Shown piece after piece: positions 28,346 through 39,490 of a stretch of 64,000 bases of DNA. Origin of the DNA: Anisus vortex (lineage: Eukaryota; Mollusca; Gastropoda; Planorbidae); contig OX421500.1 of NCBI GenBank assembly GCA_949126835.1, positions 22,203,167 to 22,267,166 of the forward strand, written 5' to 3'. Made by a program: the position numbers and the translations under genes. Each line of letters opens with the position of its first letter. Positions within the stretch are counted from its first letter, which is position 1. The notes beneath the pieces were generated by a model, which was given only the letters and a program-made list of their open reading frames with translations, made no database searches and had not been told where the DNA came from.

Positions 28346-30116
28346 CAGTAGCGTAGCCAGGGGGGGGGGGGCAGAGGGTGCGGCAGCTCCCCCTACGACA
28401 TTTTCGAAAAATAAGGGCCTATTCGAGAAAAATAAAAATTTTATTAATAAATTTAACTAGCCACGAAGAACTGTTTCTATGTTGTTTTTTCTTTAAATTG
28501 CATTACACAAATTTAATTTACTACTATGTGATTAATAAACCATTGTTAGATATAGGCAAATTTAGTTTTATTTCATTTGATACCCAAATTATAGCCTTAT
28601 TGAATAGCGAAATCTAAATTTTACACCCCCAAAAAGTTGACAACGGAAGCTTTTAAATATTGTTATTCTTACCAACATCACGGGATGCATTTTGGCACGT
28701 CGGCTCATTAAAATTGACTAGGCATATACAGTTGATTTATCTCGTTTTTCAAAATTAAAAGAAAAAGAATGCAGTCCTATAGAGCAGGGTTCAGCAACCT
28801 TTTACTTATAGTGTGCCAGACTAGGATTTTTGAATCATTCAGCGTGCCAACAGCGTGAAAGTGAAACTGATCAATTATATTATTTTTATAAGACAATTTA
28901 TTTAGTGCCTTAGCAAGACCAAGACCAAAAGAAAAGGAGCGTAATGGCGAAGATCATTAAAGCGTTTTATATTTATTAAAAAAAACGGTTTGTTATTATC
29001 AGCTTTTAAAAAAAAAATCCATTCATAGCTAATACACAATTTCATTACTCAATTAATAGTTATCAACATTTGAATTTAGTTGTCAAGAAATTATTCTAGT
29101 AATTCATGTAAAGTCTTTATTGTTTGATCTCAGAATAGCAGATTTACGCTAACATATTATTTTAATTTGAATGAAATCAATTCAGATTTTACTGCAATTA
29201 AGAGGAAGAGATACATAATAATCATACAAACTGGGTAGTTATTTAATGTTTAAAAGTGTACATATAAATTCTTTAGTCATAAAATATTTATATAATGTTC
29301 AACTATCTTGTGTAATTTGATCATTTTAGAGTTATAAATTGTAGAAATATTAATGTAAAGAAAGTTAAGCAAACGGGCTAATTATCTCCCTTCAATTAAA
29401 TTATCCAAGTTTTATGCTAGTGAAACCAAACAAGTTAATTGTTTTAATATAACTAGTGTATTTCTGAAAATGCTCATCTACCTTAATTTTCTTTAAATTA
29501 GGGAAAGCGTTAAATGTTTTGAAATTGATTTAAACGGAAAGATATGTCCAGTTTCAATGCAAATCCATTCCAGTTGCCAAACACTTCAAGTGCTTTTGGA
29601 CCCAATCTTGTAAATGGAAGTTTAACTCACTGAAACGTAACGAAAAGTCATACAGAAACATTGGCTTCAACAGCACCCACTAATTATGCTAACATACGTT
29701 GTTTTGCACTTGCATTAAACAATATTCTTGGCGGTATCTTGCGTGCCACTGAAAATCATTCTGCGTGACAAGTCTGGCACGCGTGCCTTAGACTGCCGAC
29801 CCCTACTATAGAGCATTCGCGTTGATTCTATAATTACTTTTTGATACTAGATGTTCAACCCGAAAATGAGCAAAAGATGCAATCAGTTTTGCATAAATTA
29901 TCATCACTATTAGCTGCTAGGAAAAAGAATCATGAATGGTTAAATAAAAACTGCACTATTTTAAGGTGTGTGTGTATCCTGAGGCACAGGGTAATATTAT
30001 AACACTTGATACGTACAAATTCTTAGTTATTCTATTAATCTGGAAAAATTGCTAAAAGTGGGGCCTTTTTCCTAAGATTTCGCTCCCCCTTGCGTCAAAA
30101 CCTGGCTACGTCACTG
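28346..30116. mobile_element. Inverted-repeat DNA element (hAT-like ends), interrupted
   Basis: The left end CAGTAGCGTAGCCAGG and right end (reverse-complemented) CAGTGACGTAGCCAGG match at 14 of 16 bases. Beyond them, GGGGGAGCGAAAT-like and AAGGGCC-like words are also shared. CAG...CTG termini are typical of hAT elements. No 8-bp target duplication is visible, so the class is not proven. About 1,020 bp of its length is a second element inserted at 28785. No transposase frame was found, so it is non-autonomous. Confidence 0.65.
28785..29805. mobile_element. Non-autonomous hAT element with exact 8-bp TSD
   Basis: Flanked by CTATAGAG at 28777-28784 and again at 29806-29813: a perfect 8-bp duplication, the length hAT transposases make. 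Ends are CAGGGTTCAGCAACC and (other strand) TAGGGGTCGGCAGTC, 10 of 15 matching, and a subterminal GTGCCAGACT is shared in inverted orientation. The CAGGGGTCGGCAAC-type end is common among animal hAT families. The 1,021-bp interior has stops in all frames and no transposase, so it would need a helper. It lies inside the element at 28346-30116 and is therefore younger. Confidence 0.87.
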
Positions 30117-30122
30117 GTTTAT

Positions 30123-31020
30123 AATGTCTCTTAAAAAAACGGACATGCTTACCGGCTCCTACGTCGAGGACGTAACGATATAAAAGGATGGACCAAGAAA
30201 GGCACACCAAGATCCTGTATGAGACTAGCCACCTACACTAGCCACCTACACTAGCCACCTACACTAGCCACCTACAATAGCCACCTACAATAGCCACCTA
30301 CAATAGCCACCTACAATAGCCACCTACACTAGCCACCTACACTAGCCACCTACACTAGCCACCTACAATAGCCACCTACAATAGCCACCTACAATAGCCA
30401 CCTACAATAGCCACCTACAATAACCACCTACAATAGCCACCTACAATAGCCACCTACAATAGCCACCTACAATAGCCACCTACAATAGCCATTTACACTA
30501 GCCACCTACACTAGCCACCTACACTAGCCACCTACAATAGCCACCTACAATAGCCACCTACAATAGCCACCTACAATAGCCACCTACAATAGCCACCTAC
30601 ACTAGCCACCTACACTAGCCACCTACAATAGCCACCTACAATAGCCACCTACAATAGCCACCTACAATAGCCACCTACAATAGCCACCTACAATAGCCAC
30701 CTACAATAGCCACCTACAATAGCCACCTATTGTAACATAGAGTACTGTCTCCGTAGTACAGGCTTTACAATTCTTCTCCCCACTTGCGGAATTCCCTGAA
30801 TCATTAACGTGTTGACTAGCTCGAATACCTGCACTGTCGCCCGGTAGCACAAATTCCAGATTATAGGCCTGGACATCCAGGCTCCAGGCCGAGGTTAAGA
30901 CTTAAGACTAGCGCAATCTTGGAGCCTCTCGGCGGCGGTGTAAAGATTCTCAGACGCGCAACAGGGGCTGTGACCATGCGTTAGCCCACCAGTCTAATAT
31001 TAACGAGAGCATATCGATGG
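30123..31020 (+). mobile_element. Unnamed dispersed element, copy 1, with internal 13-bp array
   Basis: Homologous to 59584-60021 in the same orientation. Shared landmarks in order are AATGTCTC, CCGGCTC, GAGACTAGCCACCT, TTCTCCCCAC, AACGTGT, GTCGCCCGG, TAGGCCTGGACATC and GGGGCTGT, ending near GAGAGCATATCG. About 500 bp of 13-bp repeats sit exactly at the shared GAGACTAGCCACCT. No inverted ends, coding region or target duplication were found. It starts a few bases after the right end of the inverted-repeat element at 28346-30116. Confidence 0.8.
30225..30731 (+). repeat. 13-bp minisatellite TAGCCACCTACAA/C, about 39 copies
   Basis: Units are almost identical and fall into blocks ending ACAC or ACAA, with single exceptions (TAACCACC, TAGCCATTT). 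The seed TAGCCACCT is part of the host dispersed element and is present only once in its other copy at 59584-60021. Confidence 0.97.
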
Positions 31021-31283
31021 TTTCCACACTTCGCCAGTGTCCAATCGGCTGACCGAGAGTAAAAAACTGATTTATGTAAACACTACTAACATGAATATTT
31101 TCTTGCCAAAGACGTTTACAAATATTTCAAACTATGTTTTTGTGTAGGCCTATACAACTTAAAACACATTTTGAAAAGCCTGCCTATGTTTTAGACGTAT
31201 ACCTTATAAAGGCCAAATTATTTTTTATCCATTGTCCCTCAGCATTTATGGCTATGATGTCAAAGTTGGCTGTTACGACTTAC
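31021..31283. other. Non-coding DNA
   Basis: No feature recognised. It would be intron if the putative minus-strand exon at 31284-31466 is real. Confidence 0.5.
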
Positions 31284-31466
31284 ACTTGATGAATTCTACA
31301 GGCTTTTTTGTACTGGTTATGTAAGCTGGTCTAGTGAAAGCTTCACCCATTGATAGACGCTGGTGTACAAAATCCTTATACAATGGTTTATGGTCTAGAT
31401 AATTCATGTCGCGCGACAGGTTCAAATCCATAATGTGTTTTCTGAAGGTTTCCGACTTGGAGATTG
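31284..31466 (-). CDS. Possible internal exon of an unrecognised host gene
   Basis: The minus strand is open for 80 codons around this interval with a balanced amino-acid mix (for example SRDMNYLDHKPLYKDFVHQR), unlike the low-complexity frames elsewhere. The open frame ends next to a perfect 5' splice signal, GTAAGT (plus coordinates 31278-31283), two codons before its stop. A possible acceptor, TTATCATTAG, precedes the GGATCC region near 31466; CTTTACACAG just upstream is an alternative. I do not recognise the peptide and see no neighbouring exon, so both the boundary and the existence of a gene are uncertain. It could instead be a chance ORF or part of an unknown mobile element next to the piggyBac relic. 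Confidence 0.3.
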
Positions 31467-31582
31467 CGGATCCTAATGATAAACTGTGTAAAGCCGGGAC
31501 ACTTCTTATATACACATTTTTTTATTTCAACTTGATGAAAATGTTTTAGCGATGAAAGGATGATAAAGAAAAATAGGCCATT

Positions 31583-32075
31583 ATGCTCTCAGGCAATATA
31601 TTACAGACAAAGCCACAAAGTCGGGAATAAAATTGTGGGTTTTGGCAGACAGTCTTACAGGTTATACCTATGATTTTGATGTATATTTAGGGAAACAGGA
31701 TTATGGGCCATATGGGTTAGCTTACGGGGTGGTAATGAAGTTAGTCAAATCTTTAGTTAGGTAGGCTTATAAGTTAATCTATATGATACTTTTTATACCA
31801 GTATTCAATGACTACAGGATCAATGCAATCTAGGTATTGGGGCTTGTGGGACAATTTTAAGAAATAGAAACGATTTTCCAACAGTTTTAAAAATATTAAA
31901 GATTTTGAAAAAGAAAAAATCTCAAAGGGTTAGGTGGATTAGGGAACAGCAAATTCTAACGGTTCAATGGAGGGACAACATAATTATTTCATTAATGTCA
32001 ACATTTTACGATTCAAATGGCTTTACTACAGACGTACTAAAGAAACTGGTACATTCCAAAATGAGAGAGAGAGAG
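31583..32075 (+). pseudogene. piggyBac-type transposase fragment, broken
   Basis: Conceptual translation gives a run of piggyBac (DDE_Tnp_1_7-type) landmarks in the right order: YITDKATKSGIKLWVLADS and TGYTYDFDVYLGKQ, then in a second frame YDTFYTS and ACGTILRNRNDFP, then in a third VQWRDN followed by LMSTFYDSNG. These correspond to the central catalytic region, including the aspartate-bearing D-N-FYTS-like stretch and the WRD block. It is dead: the frame changes near 31760, there is a TGA after the YTS block, and further shifts follow. A GA microsatellite replaces the 3' part from 32062. No piggyBac ends were found around it. Assignment is by motif recognition, without a search. Confidence 0.75.
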
Positions 32076-32117
32076 GGGGAGGGGGAGCGAGAGAAAGAAC
32101 GAAAGAGAGAGAGAAAG
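32062..32117 (+). repeat. GA-rich microsatellite
   Basis: Imperfect (GA)n with GGGGA interruptions, followed by a short (TG)n at about 32120-32132. It lies at the 3' edge of the piggyBac relic. Confidence 0.85.
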
Positions 32118-32132
32118 ATATGTGTGTGTGTG

Positions 32133-34316
32133 GCTAAGTTACGTAACGTTTTTCAGAAAGCATACATCGATACATCCCAACTGGTATATTTATTTATGTC
32201 TAACAGATCTTGACATCAACGAAATCACTTTTTTTTCTTACTTTGCTTTGCAACCAAAAAGATAAAAAAAATCTAACGTTATAACGATTTGAAAGCGTTG
32301 CCCCCTAACCCGACAGTCCCAAGCATTAAGCAAATAGCTTAACCCGAACGCCCGAAATTTAAATGTTGGCAATTATGTCGGAGTTCACCCAGTGCAAGGA
32401 AATAGCTGTGATTTATAGTGGCCAGCAAAATGAACGGAGGGTGTCAAATTTGGGTAACACGGAAGGTTGGAAAGGGATCAGTTTTTAATTGAATTTTTAG
32501 TGAGCAACGAGGGGTTTAGATTTATTGATAACAAATATATCAATACAGTGAAAGAAAAACACGGGAAATAACTCCATTGAAAATAGTCTAAAGAATAATC
32601 AGGAAAATATAACTCTGAATGAATCAACCGCGATAATTTGATGATAAGAAATTATATTAAAAAAATATTTAAATCAAGATTTCTAATAAACTCAAAATAC
32701 CGAGTATTATTATTTCTTAATATCTATAGAAATGTTTTCATCATGTGTTGATTCTTTTTAATATGGCTAACAATATGTTCCCAGAATATTTTTTTTCTGA
32801 CTCTATGACGTAATTAATATGTTATATAACTTTTTATTTCATATTATAAGGTCCACACTTTTGCTTCTTTGCTCTGCTAAGAGTTAGATGTCAGGCCATT
32901 CATTGTCTGGTCAAATTGTGCAAGTTATCAGGCTAGAAAGCAACACAGTTTATATAATGTTAATGTCAATGTAACTTCCATATTATAGTAGGTTAATATT
33001 AAAAGATATATAGATAAACAAGAAGAATATTTAAGCAGATAAATATAAATATTAATAGCTATTTAGAAAATTTAGATAATAAATAGACAGAATTAGAGAT
33101 AGGGAGAATTATTTATACTTATATATATACAAGCAAAATTATGCTTATAAAAAAATTAATCAAATCAAAAGTTAACATAATATAAAAAAAACTTAGTAAT
33201 GATCTATAGATGAATTTCAAAAACTTAATAGCTGTGAAACGGAACAAAAACTGTGATTTCAGAAAGGAATAAAAAATCGTAGCGAAAAATCAATGTTGAC
33301 CAGTGTGCGAAGCCTTAGTAGAAGACGAAACCTAAACGATGTATCGAGAAGTCCTAAGAATACCAGAGCAAACAACTCTTGTAAATGCCTGTGTGAAGTC
33401 TTTCAATGGGGAGCTCTCGCTATTTCATCAAGAGTCACCACAGACAAAGCAGTATCTCGTGAAATGTTCTGGAATCGAGCTATTGTTGAGCTGTCTATAA
33501 GATAAGAATTTACTGTCCTGTACTTGTGACATGGGTGTTGGAGTTTTCAGTTCTTGATAAGGCGATGAAATGATAGACGAGCTTACGACAAGTTTATCTA
33601 TAATACCACAGATTCTAAATGTATCATTATTAATGACTTAATATTATATTATCATGTTTCAATCACAAGACCTAAACGTGTAACAATCTAAAAGTAATTG
33701 ATGTAATAGAAAAACAAAGAAAAAAATCAATGTAGAAAACTTAAAATCGATATTCCCATTTATTTAATCTATTTATAGCCTAAGTACCTACTTCACAGAA
33801 TCTTCACTATTCTAAATTTGTTTTATTTAAAGAATAAAAAGTCACTAGATGTATATTTATTACTCTCATTTACTTGTAATTTTTGTAAAATATTTAGTCA
33901 CAAGTGAATGATGTTGTAGAGTGTTAGATTACTCTCTAGCATTTCAGTCTATTGAATATACAAGCAGAAGTTGCGTGTTGCAAGCCTAGATTACATGAAG
34001 GTCCTTATCAGAAGTATGGGGACTAAACGTTGAAAAAAGATTTATATTTGTGAGCCCGATTTGAAAGAGGGTACTGCTCCCCAGGTATATAAGTTGATCT
34101 ACGTTATCTGAACATAAATACGTGCTAACAGGTAATACATCTTGACCAATATCACAAGTACAGTGGTAATTAAAGGATGTATTTACTTCAAACAACATTA
34201 TATTATAATGAAGATGCACAGTCGCTGTAGATGGAAACAAATGTTGAAAATATAAGCCAATAAGTATCTACAAGAAAGAAATACATACGTACATACATAC
34301 ATATAGATATTTATAA
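32133..34316. other. Non-coding unique DNA
   Basis: AT-rich. A 70-codon plus-strand frame at 33293-33505 (Arg/Ser-rich start) has no recognised domain and no clear splice context, so it is not called. A CATA/CGTA-rich stretch precedes the SINE at 34317. Confidence 0.6.
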
Positions 34317-34576
34317 GTAAAGTACCCTTCGGACCATAGTGATCATAGTGAAGCAGCGTTCACCAGTTTCTGTGGCCACGGCATACTAGGGGATGTGTGG
34401 CCAGCACTATGCCCAGCCGCCTTTACTTTACCCCAACTAATGTCAGGCACCCATCAGAGCTGGGTAGACTCAGGGACACGCTCAAGTCCTGGGGAAAAAT
34501 CCCGGCTCCAACAGGTTTCAAACTAAGAACCATCGGAACGCCAGTCGAACGAGCTGGCGCTCGACAACCGAGCCCC

Positions 34577-34577
<1 letters not shown>
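34317..34577 (-). mobile_element. tRNA-derived SINE, family 2, copy 1
   Basis: Matches the copy at 42052-42326 over nearly its whole length: GTAAAGTACCC, CAGCGTTCACCAGTTTCTGT, GCCGCCTTTACTTTACCCC and CAGAGCTGGGTAGACTCA. On the minus strand the tRNA-like head carries a decayed B box (GGTTTGAAACC where the other copy has a better one). A TA microsatellite abuts the head. The central part is also found as a fragment at 38816-38940. Confidence 0.88.

Positions 34578-34617
<40 letters not shown>
34578..34617. repeat. (TA)n microsatellite
   Basis: About 19 TA units directly next to the SINE head. Confidence 0.95.
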
Positions 34618-34619
<2 letters not shown>

Positions 34620-34661
34620 AAATAATGTATATAAAAAAATCAATAAGCAAAATAGTTCCTA

Positions 34662-34945
34662 GAATAAGACTGCCTAGCCATCTACCATGAGACTGACGCT
34701 ATAATATGACTGCCAAGATAGCCACCAAGAGACCGACGCTATAATATGACTGCCTAGCTAGCTACCATGAGACTGACGCTATCATATGACTGCCTAGCTA
34801 GCTACCTTGAGACTGACGATATAATATGACTGCCTAGCTAGCTACCATGAGACTGACGCTATCATATGACTGCCTAGCTAGCTACCTTGAGACTGACGAT
34901 ATAATATGACTGCCAAGCTAGCCACCAAGAGACTGACGCTAATAT
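34662..34945. repeat. 40-bp minisatellite, 7 copies
   Basis: Units contain ATGACTGCCTAGCTAGCTAC and GAGACTGACGCTATAAT. An 80-bp dimer (TACCATGAG...GCTATC / TACCTTGAG...GATATA) is repeated exactly in the middle. Confidence 0.95.
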
Positions 34946-35204
34946 TATTTGGACACACTATCTGGTTAACAATATTAATTTTCCATTGGAGGAAATCAAT
35001 TAGATTTAAATCAAACATTTTCTAATTTGTAGCTGGTCAGCATAGAGTGATTAGGAGAGGTTGGGGAATTCTATGCACAATTGTATTTCAAACATTGCGT
35101 AGATTGTGTTTTTGTGTTTTTACCACTGTGTGTTTGGGCAGGAGGAGGGGGGAAGTGGGCGATGAAGGTTGGGTTGAAAAAGAAATCTACTTGAGGAAAG
35201 AAAA

Positions 35205-35540
35205 AGGGAGGGGAAGAACATTGCTTGACATCTGAATGTGTGTATGAATGAAGGGTTGAGTTTGAGGGGAGTGGGGGAGGGGAAGAACATTGCTTGACAT
35301 CTGAATGTGTGTATGAATGAAGGGTTGAGTTTGAGGGGAATGGAGGAAAGGAAGAACATTGCTTGACATCTGAATGTGTGTATGAATGAAGGGTTGAGTT
35401 TGAGGGGAATGGGGGAGGGGAAGAACATTGCTTGACATCTGAATGTGTGTATGAATGAAGGGTTGAGTTTGAGGGGAATGGGGGAGGGGAAGAACATTGC
35501 TTGACATCTGAATGTGTGTATGAATGAAGGGTTGAGTTTG
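35205..35540. repeat. 69-bp minisatellite, about 5 copies
   Basis: Units contain GGGAAGAACATTGCTTGACA and TCTGAATGTGTGTATGAATG and are nearly identical. Because 69 is a multiple of 3, the minus strand encodes a 23-residue repeat over about 120 codons, judged an artefact. About 34 bp of the unit recur, inverted, at about 38906-38940. Confidence 0.95.
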
Positions 35541-36440
35541 GAAGCCGGGTTTTGAATTTACCTATAACCTTGGGGGGAAGTGAAACGGGGAGAGGGAGGA
35601 AGCCGTCTTTGCCCTACCCGTATCAAGAGTTCTCGGGGAAAAAGTCCCCGACGTGGGTCAAAGACCACTGGGCAGTTGACCGAGGACGAAAACATAACAT
35701 AGCCCCCCCCCCCCCGATTAAGTGACGAATTCGCTCCGCACGCGAAACGAACACACTAGCTTGTGACTAGATGAAGGGTTAGGGGAAGGAGTTCTATGGT
35801 AGCACAATATATATTTCAGAGACTCAAAGATTACAAATTGAATATATATACCAGCATAAAATACTATTGAATGGAACTTGTAAAATAGCCCTAACACTAT
35901 AAAGTATTCTGAAAAAAAAACATGTAGAATGTGTAAAGTACCATATGCAGTACCAGAAAGTATTTGGTTTATATAAAGGTAAATAGTATGACAGTAGGCT
36001 ACCATGCAAAGTACTCATAAATGTTTCGTCTACACTTCAGATTGGTCTACACTATACACTAATGGGTCTTTACTTGTAAAATAATGTACTCTGTTCAACC
36101 GACTTTAAGTAAATCTATCCTAAATCTATTTATACTAGAAATAGCCCGTGGGAAACCATGGGGGCAAAGAATTTTGTTTAATGTGTTTTATTATTTTTAG
36201 AATTGTGTTTACACATTTGGTATGCTTTTTCAAAAGTCCAGAAACAGGAGACGGAAGTTAAGTAGGCCTAAGTCATAGTTTTAAATTTAAGAAATGACGA
36301 TTCTATTTAATGATATCTTTATCGAATTACTTGGATTAATAAAAAATAAACATAGTTTGCTTTAAATGCCATTTATCATTGTAATTTTTAATTAATTCAA
36401 GGCTGACACATTTTCTTAAAAGCTATATTGAGTCCTTTGC
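35541..36440. other. Non-coding unique DNA
   Basis: Includes a GC-richer patch at 35560-35720 that may be an unidentified repeat fragment, and a C13 run at about 35703-35715. No gene. Confidence 0.6.
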
Positions 36441-37643
36441 AACAATGACCTACGTCCTGTCGCTTTAACATCTATTATCATGAAATGTTTTGAGAAAATT
36501 ATTCTCAGACGTATATTAAATAAGGTGCACAAAAGCCTTGATCCCTACCAATTTGCTTACAAAAAAGGCAGAAGCGCAGAGGATGCTATAGTATTAATGT
36601 TAGATAGACTTTACCACCATCTGGATACGCCGAAGAATTACGCTCGAATACTCTTCGTTGACTTTTCATCTGCATTCAATACCATCCAACCACACCTTAT
36701 GATACAGAAACTATCAGCTTTAAATGTCTGTCAACGCATCCAAGCCTGGATCATGCAATTTCTGATAAACCGCCCTCAATTTGTCAGAGTAGAGGGATGT
36801 ACCTCACAAATAAGAGAAATAAGCACTGGAGCGCCTCAAGGGTGTGTCCTCTCTCCCGTTCTATACACAATTTACACCAATGACATTCAAAGTTCAGCAA
36901 TCGATACAGTATCTGTAATCAAATACGCCGACGATACAGCCATTGTCGGCCTTGTTTCCAGTGACGACAGTCTCTATCCCAGTACGACCTCAGATTTCTA
37001 CAAATGGTGCGAAGAGAACTACCTGATATTGAACATCACAAAAACGAAAGAAATGATTGTAGACTTCCGGAAAGAAAAACGCAAGCTGACTGATTTGCAC
37101 ATAAACAACCAAATAATAGATCAAGTCTCGCAATATAAATATCTTGGCGTCACAATTACTGACAAACTGACTTGGTCTGACCACTGCCAAATCCGTTGTA
37201 AGAAAATGCACCAACGACTTTTCTGTCTTAATAAACTAAAAATATTTCACATAGAGAAAACCATTATGAATCTATTTTACTCGGCGACTGTTGGTAGCAT
37301 CATAACCTTTGCAATCACCTGCTGGTATGGTAATACCACCACATTGAACAAACATCGGATAGACCGCCTAATAAACAAAGCCTCTCGTACTACACAGACA
37401 GAATTACCATCTCTTGCGGATATTTTCAGTTCAAGGTGCCTGTCTATGTTTTATAAAATCCTCCAAGATCATGCACACCCGCTTCATGATAGCTACATAA
37501 TATCTAGTCGAAGTGGTTGGCTTCTTTCTATAAGGGCAAGAACAGAGAGATTTAAGAACTCTTTTGTTCCACTGTCAGTAAGACTCTTTCAAAAGAATCA
37601 CCTTTCAGCCAGGAAATACGATGGCTCAATAGCTGACTCCTAA
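36441..37643 (+). CDS. LINE reverse transcriptase, C-terminal part
   Basis: Open for 400 codons to TAA, with NNDLRPVALTSIIMKCFEKI at the 5' break; the first ATG is at 36480. Counting from that Met, the RT core blocks are FVDFSSAFNTI at 59-69 (first catalytic Asp at 61), GAPQGCVLSPVLYTIY at 117-132, YADD at 149-152, and YKYLGVTITDKLTW downstream, then a C-terminal thumb/connection region. The family copies element RNA at nicked chromosomal DNA. The endonuclease half is missing, so this copy cannot move itself. The unbroken frame suggests a young insertion. Block wording resembles the CR1/Rex1 branch, but finer placement would need a tree. Confidence 0.88.
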   Translation, partial: NNDLRPVALTSIIMKCFEKIILRRILNKVHKSLDPYQFAYKKGRSAEDAIVLMLDRLYHHLDTPKNYARILFVDFSSAFNTIQPHLMIQKLSALNVCQRIQAWIMQFLINRPQFVRVEGCTSQIREISTGAPQGCVLSPVLYTIYTNDIQSSAIDTVSVIKYADDTAIVGLVSSDDSLYPSTTSDFYKWCEENYLILNITKTKEMIVDFRKEKRKLTDLHINNQIIDQVSQYKYLGVTITDKLTWSDHCQIRCKKMHQRLFCLNKLKIFHIEKTIMNLFYSATVGSIITFAITCWYGNTTTLNKHRIDRLINKASRTTQTELPSLADIFSSRCLSMFYKILQDHAHPLHDSYIISSRSGWLLSIRARTERFKNSFVPLSVRLFQKNHLSARKYDGSIADS

Positions 37644-37834
37644 ATAATAGGCCTACTTTTTTTCTTGTATGATAAATGGTATGATAGTGTGCGTGAATGT
37701 CTATTGTGTTTGAGTACAAATGGTTCTTTAATATTGTTTTAGGTATGCTGAAAAAACGGAATTTATGTAATCAAGTCAATTTTCCATTCATTTGGATCAA
37801 TAAAGCAATCTTATCTTATCTTATCTTATTATTG
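36441..37834 (+). mobile_element. 5'-truncated LINE (CR1/Rex1-like) with intact RT frame
   Basis: A non-LTR retrotransposon cut off at its 5' end inside the reverse transcriptase domain. It carries the remaining ORF2, a ~165-bp 3' UTR and a short tail of about four ATCTT units (ending near 37834). Short microsatellite tails in place of poly(A) are characteristic of CR1-like elements. No target duplication is evident. Confidence 0.87.
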
Positions 37835-38226
37835 TTGACTATTGTTACGACTTCTAATTGAGTCTAGTGCTCAGTCTATCTTCAGTTGTCCGGCTCAGAC
37901 TCTCTCGGTAAGTCCTAGGATTCCATAACTATAAACAATAACTTGACTTCGAAAGATTTTTAATTACATTTAATTGTCAAACTTATTTACAGCATAGTAT
38001 TTCAATAATATGTATAGATCTGTATCATATCAGTTAGATGCTACACCATCGACTTCAGACTTTATCATAAAACTGGCTATCAAACTATCGCCGATGTTTT
38101 GTTTCCTTCTCGTCCAAGCAACCATTATTTATTATTATCATCTCCCTGGTAATTTGCAAAGCATACGGCACAACTAGCATGCGTTAAATTGCTCTCTAAT
38201 TATGTGCATTCTTTTGCACATCTCTC

Positions 38227-38267
<41 letters not shown>

Positions 38268-38815
38268 ATCTAATTATAAACATGCTACAACCATGCAGTA
38301 GCTGTCTGTTGAGTGTTTGTTTTCTACACGTCTGGGACTTTATGACCTTTATAAAGCAAGAAAAGTAGTCCATATGAGAAAACTCCGACATGATCGAATG
38401 TCTGTTCTTAAGATTTTTAATTGCGATCACAAACGCCAGAATGATTCGAAATTGTTGCCGTGATAGAAGAAAGGTAGTGTTTAATGTTGAGGAACAAAGT
38501 TGATATATTAGGATTAAAAGACAGATTTATTGCATTCTGAGATGATATCTGAAGTGTTAAAATTTCAATGTATTTCCGTTGCAATGAATCAACTACCGCT
38601 GTAAAGACAATCTTTAGATTGAGATTTCCCCAAAGCACCATAATTTAATTACATTATAAGCAGTGACGTCAGACAATATCTCATTGGATGTAAGACATTA
38701 TTCTCATTGAAGTCATATTTTATCACAATTAGTGTGATACCATACATTATCACAACTGTTTGTGAGACCGAGCATTCGGGTGAAGTACAGAAGTTTATGA
38801 GTATAAAGTGTGATG
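37835..38815. other. Non-coding DNA with (CT)n tract
   Basis: A (CT)n microsatellite lies at about 38219-38269. Otherwise AT-rich, no gene seen. Confidence 0.65.
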
Positions 38816-38940
38816 AACGCTAGGGTTTGTTCCCGGGTCTAGAGGGTTCCCTGAGCTTACCAAGATCTGGTGGGTACTTGCCATTTGTGAGCGAAAAGTA
38901 AAGGCATTTTCATACACACATCCAGATGTCAAGCAATGTT
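38816..38940 (+). mobile_element. Fragment related to SINE family 2, with lone 69-bp-unit homology
   Basis: Read on the minus strand, this shares with the family-2 SINEs the order GCCTTTACTTT, a GGCAAGTACC-like word, AGCTCAGGGA and CCCTCTAGACCCGGG. It therefore lies in the opposite orientation to the copies at 34317 and 42052. Its 3' part (CATACACACATCCAGATGTC and AAGCAATGTT) matches, inverted, the core of the 69-bp repeat at 35205-35540. Diverged, no tRNA head. Confidence 0.6.
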
Positions 38941-39490
38941 TGGTGGCGTTTGACAATTGATTTTAACCTCGACAGCCAGTTCTGGTCTTTAAAAAATATA
39001 CAAAGGCTACAAGATTAGTTATGAGGAATCAGTTTTAACATTAAAAAAATGAGTTGGCGATAATTAATGTTCAAAGTGTTAGGTTAAATTTAGCTTTGTT
39101 TATAAAATAAATTAGTCAAGAGTTGCGACCCTGGTTATTAAAAAAACACAATGCGTAGATTCATCAAAACGCAATTTCTTTGGCATCAAGCAATTAGTTT
39201 GGGATTTTAAATAGGTGATTATTCAAATCTGACATTCACAATACATCGTTTTCTTTTTCAACATTTTTTTGGAAAAAAATTTAATTCTCGACTTATTTTC
39301 TTACAACCAGTAACGCAGCACACAGACATGTTTCGAATCAATTGATCGAATGGGACCGAAAATGTTTTCTATTCGACCTTTTATACATGCATAATCGTTA
39401 AGACTTTTCAATATAATATACGATTAGAACTCGAATTAAGATTAAAATCGAAAGTTGTATACAGTGGAAGTATTTAGGACCACGCATTGT
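38941..39490. other. Non-coding unique DNA
   Basis: Nothing recognised. Confidence 0.55.

Noticed and set aside
32040..32213. Arg/Glu-rich tail of a 102-codon frame
   Set aside because: The tail is a GA microsatellite; only the first part belongs to the piggyBac relic.
33293..33505. 70-codon plus-strand frame
   Set aside because: No homology recognised, no convincing splice signals at either end.
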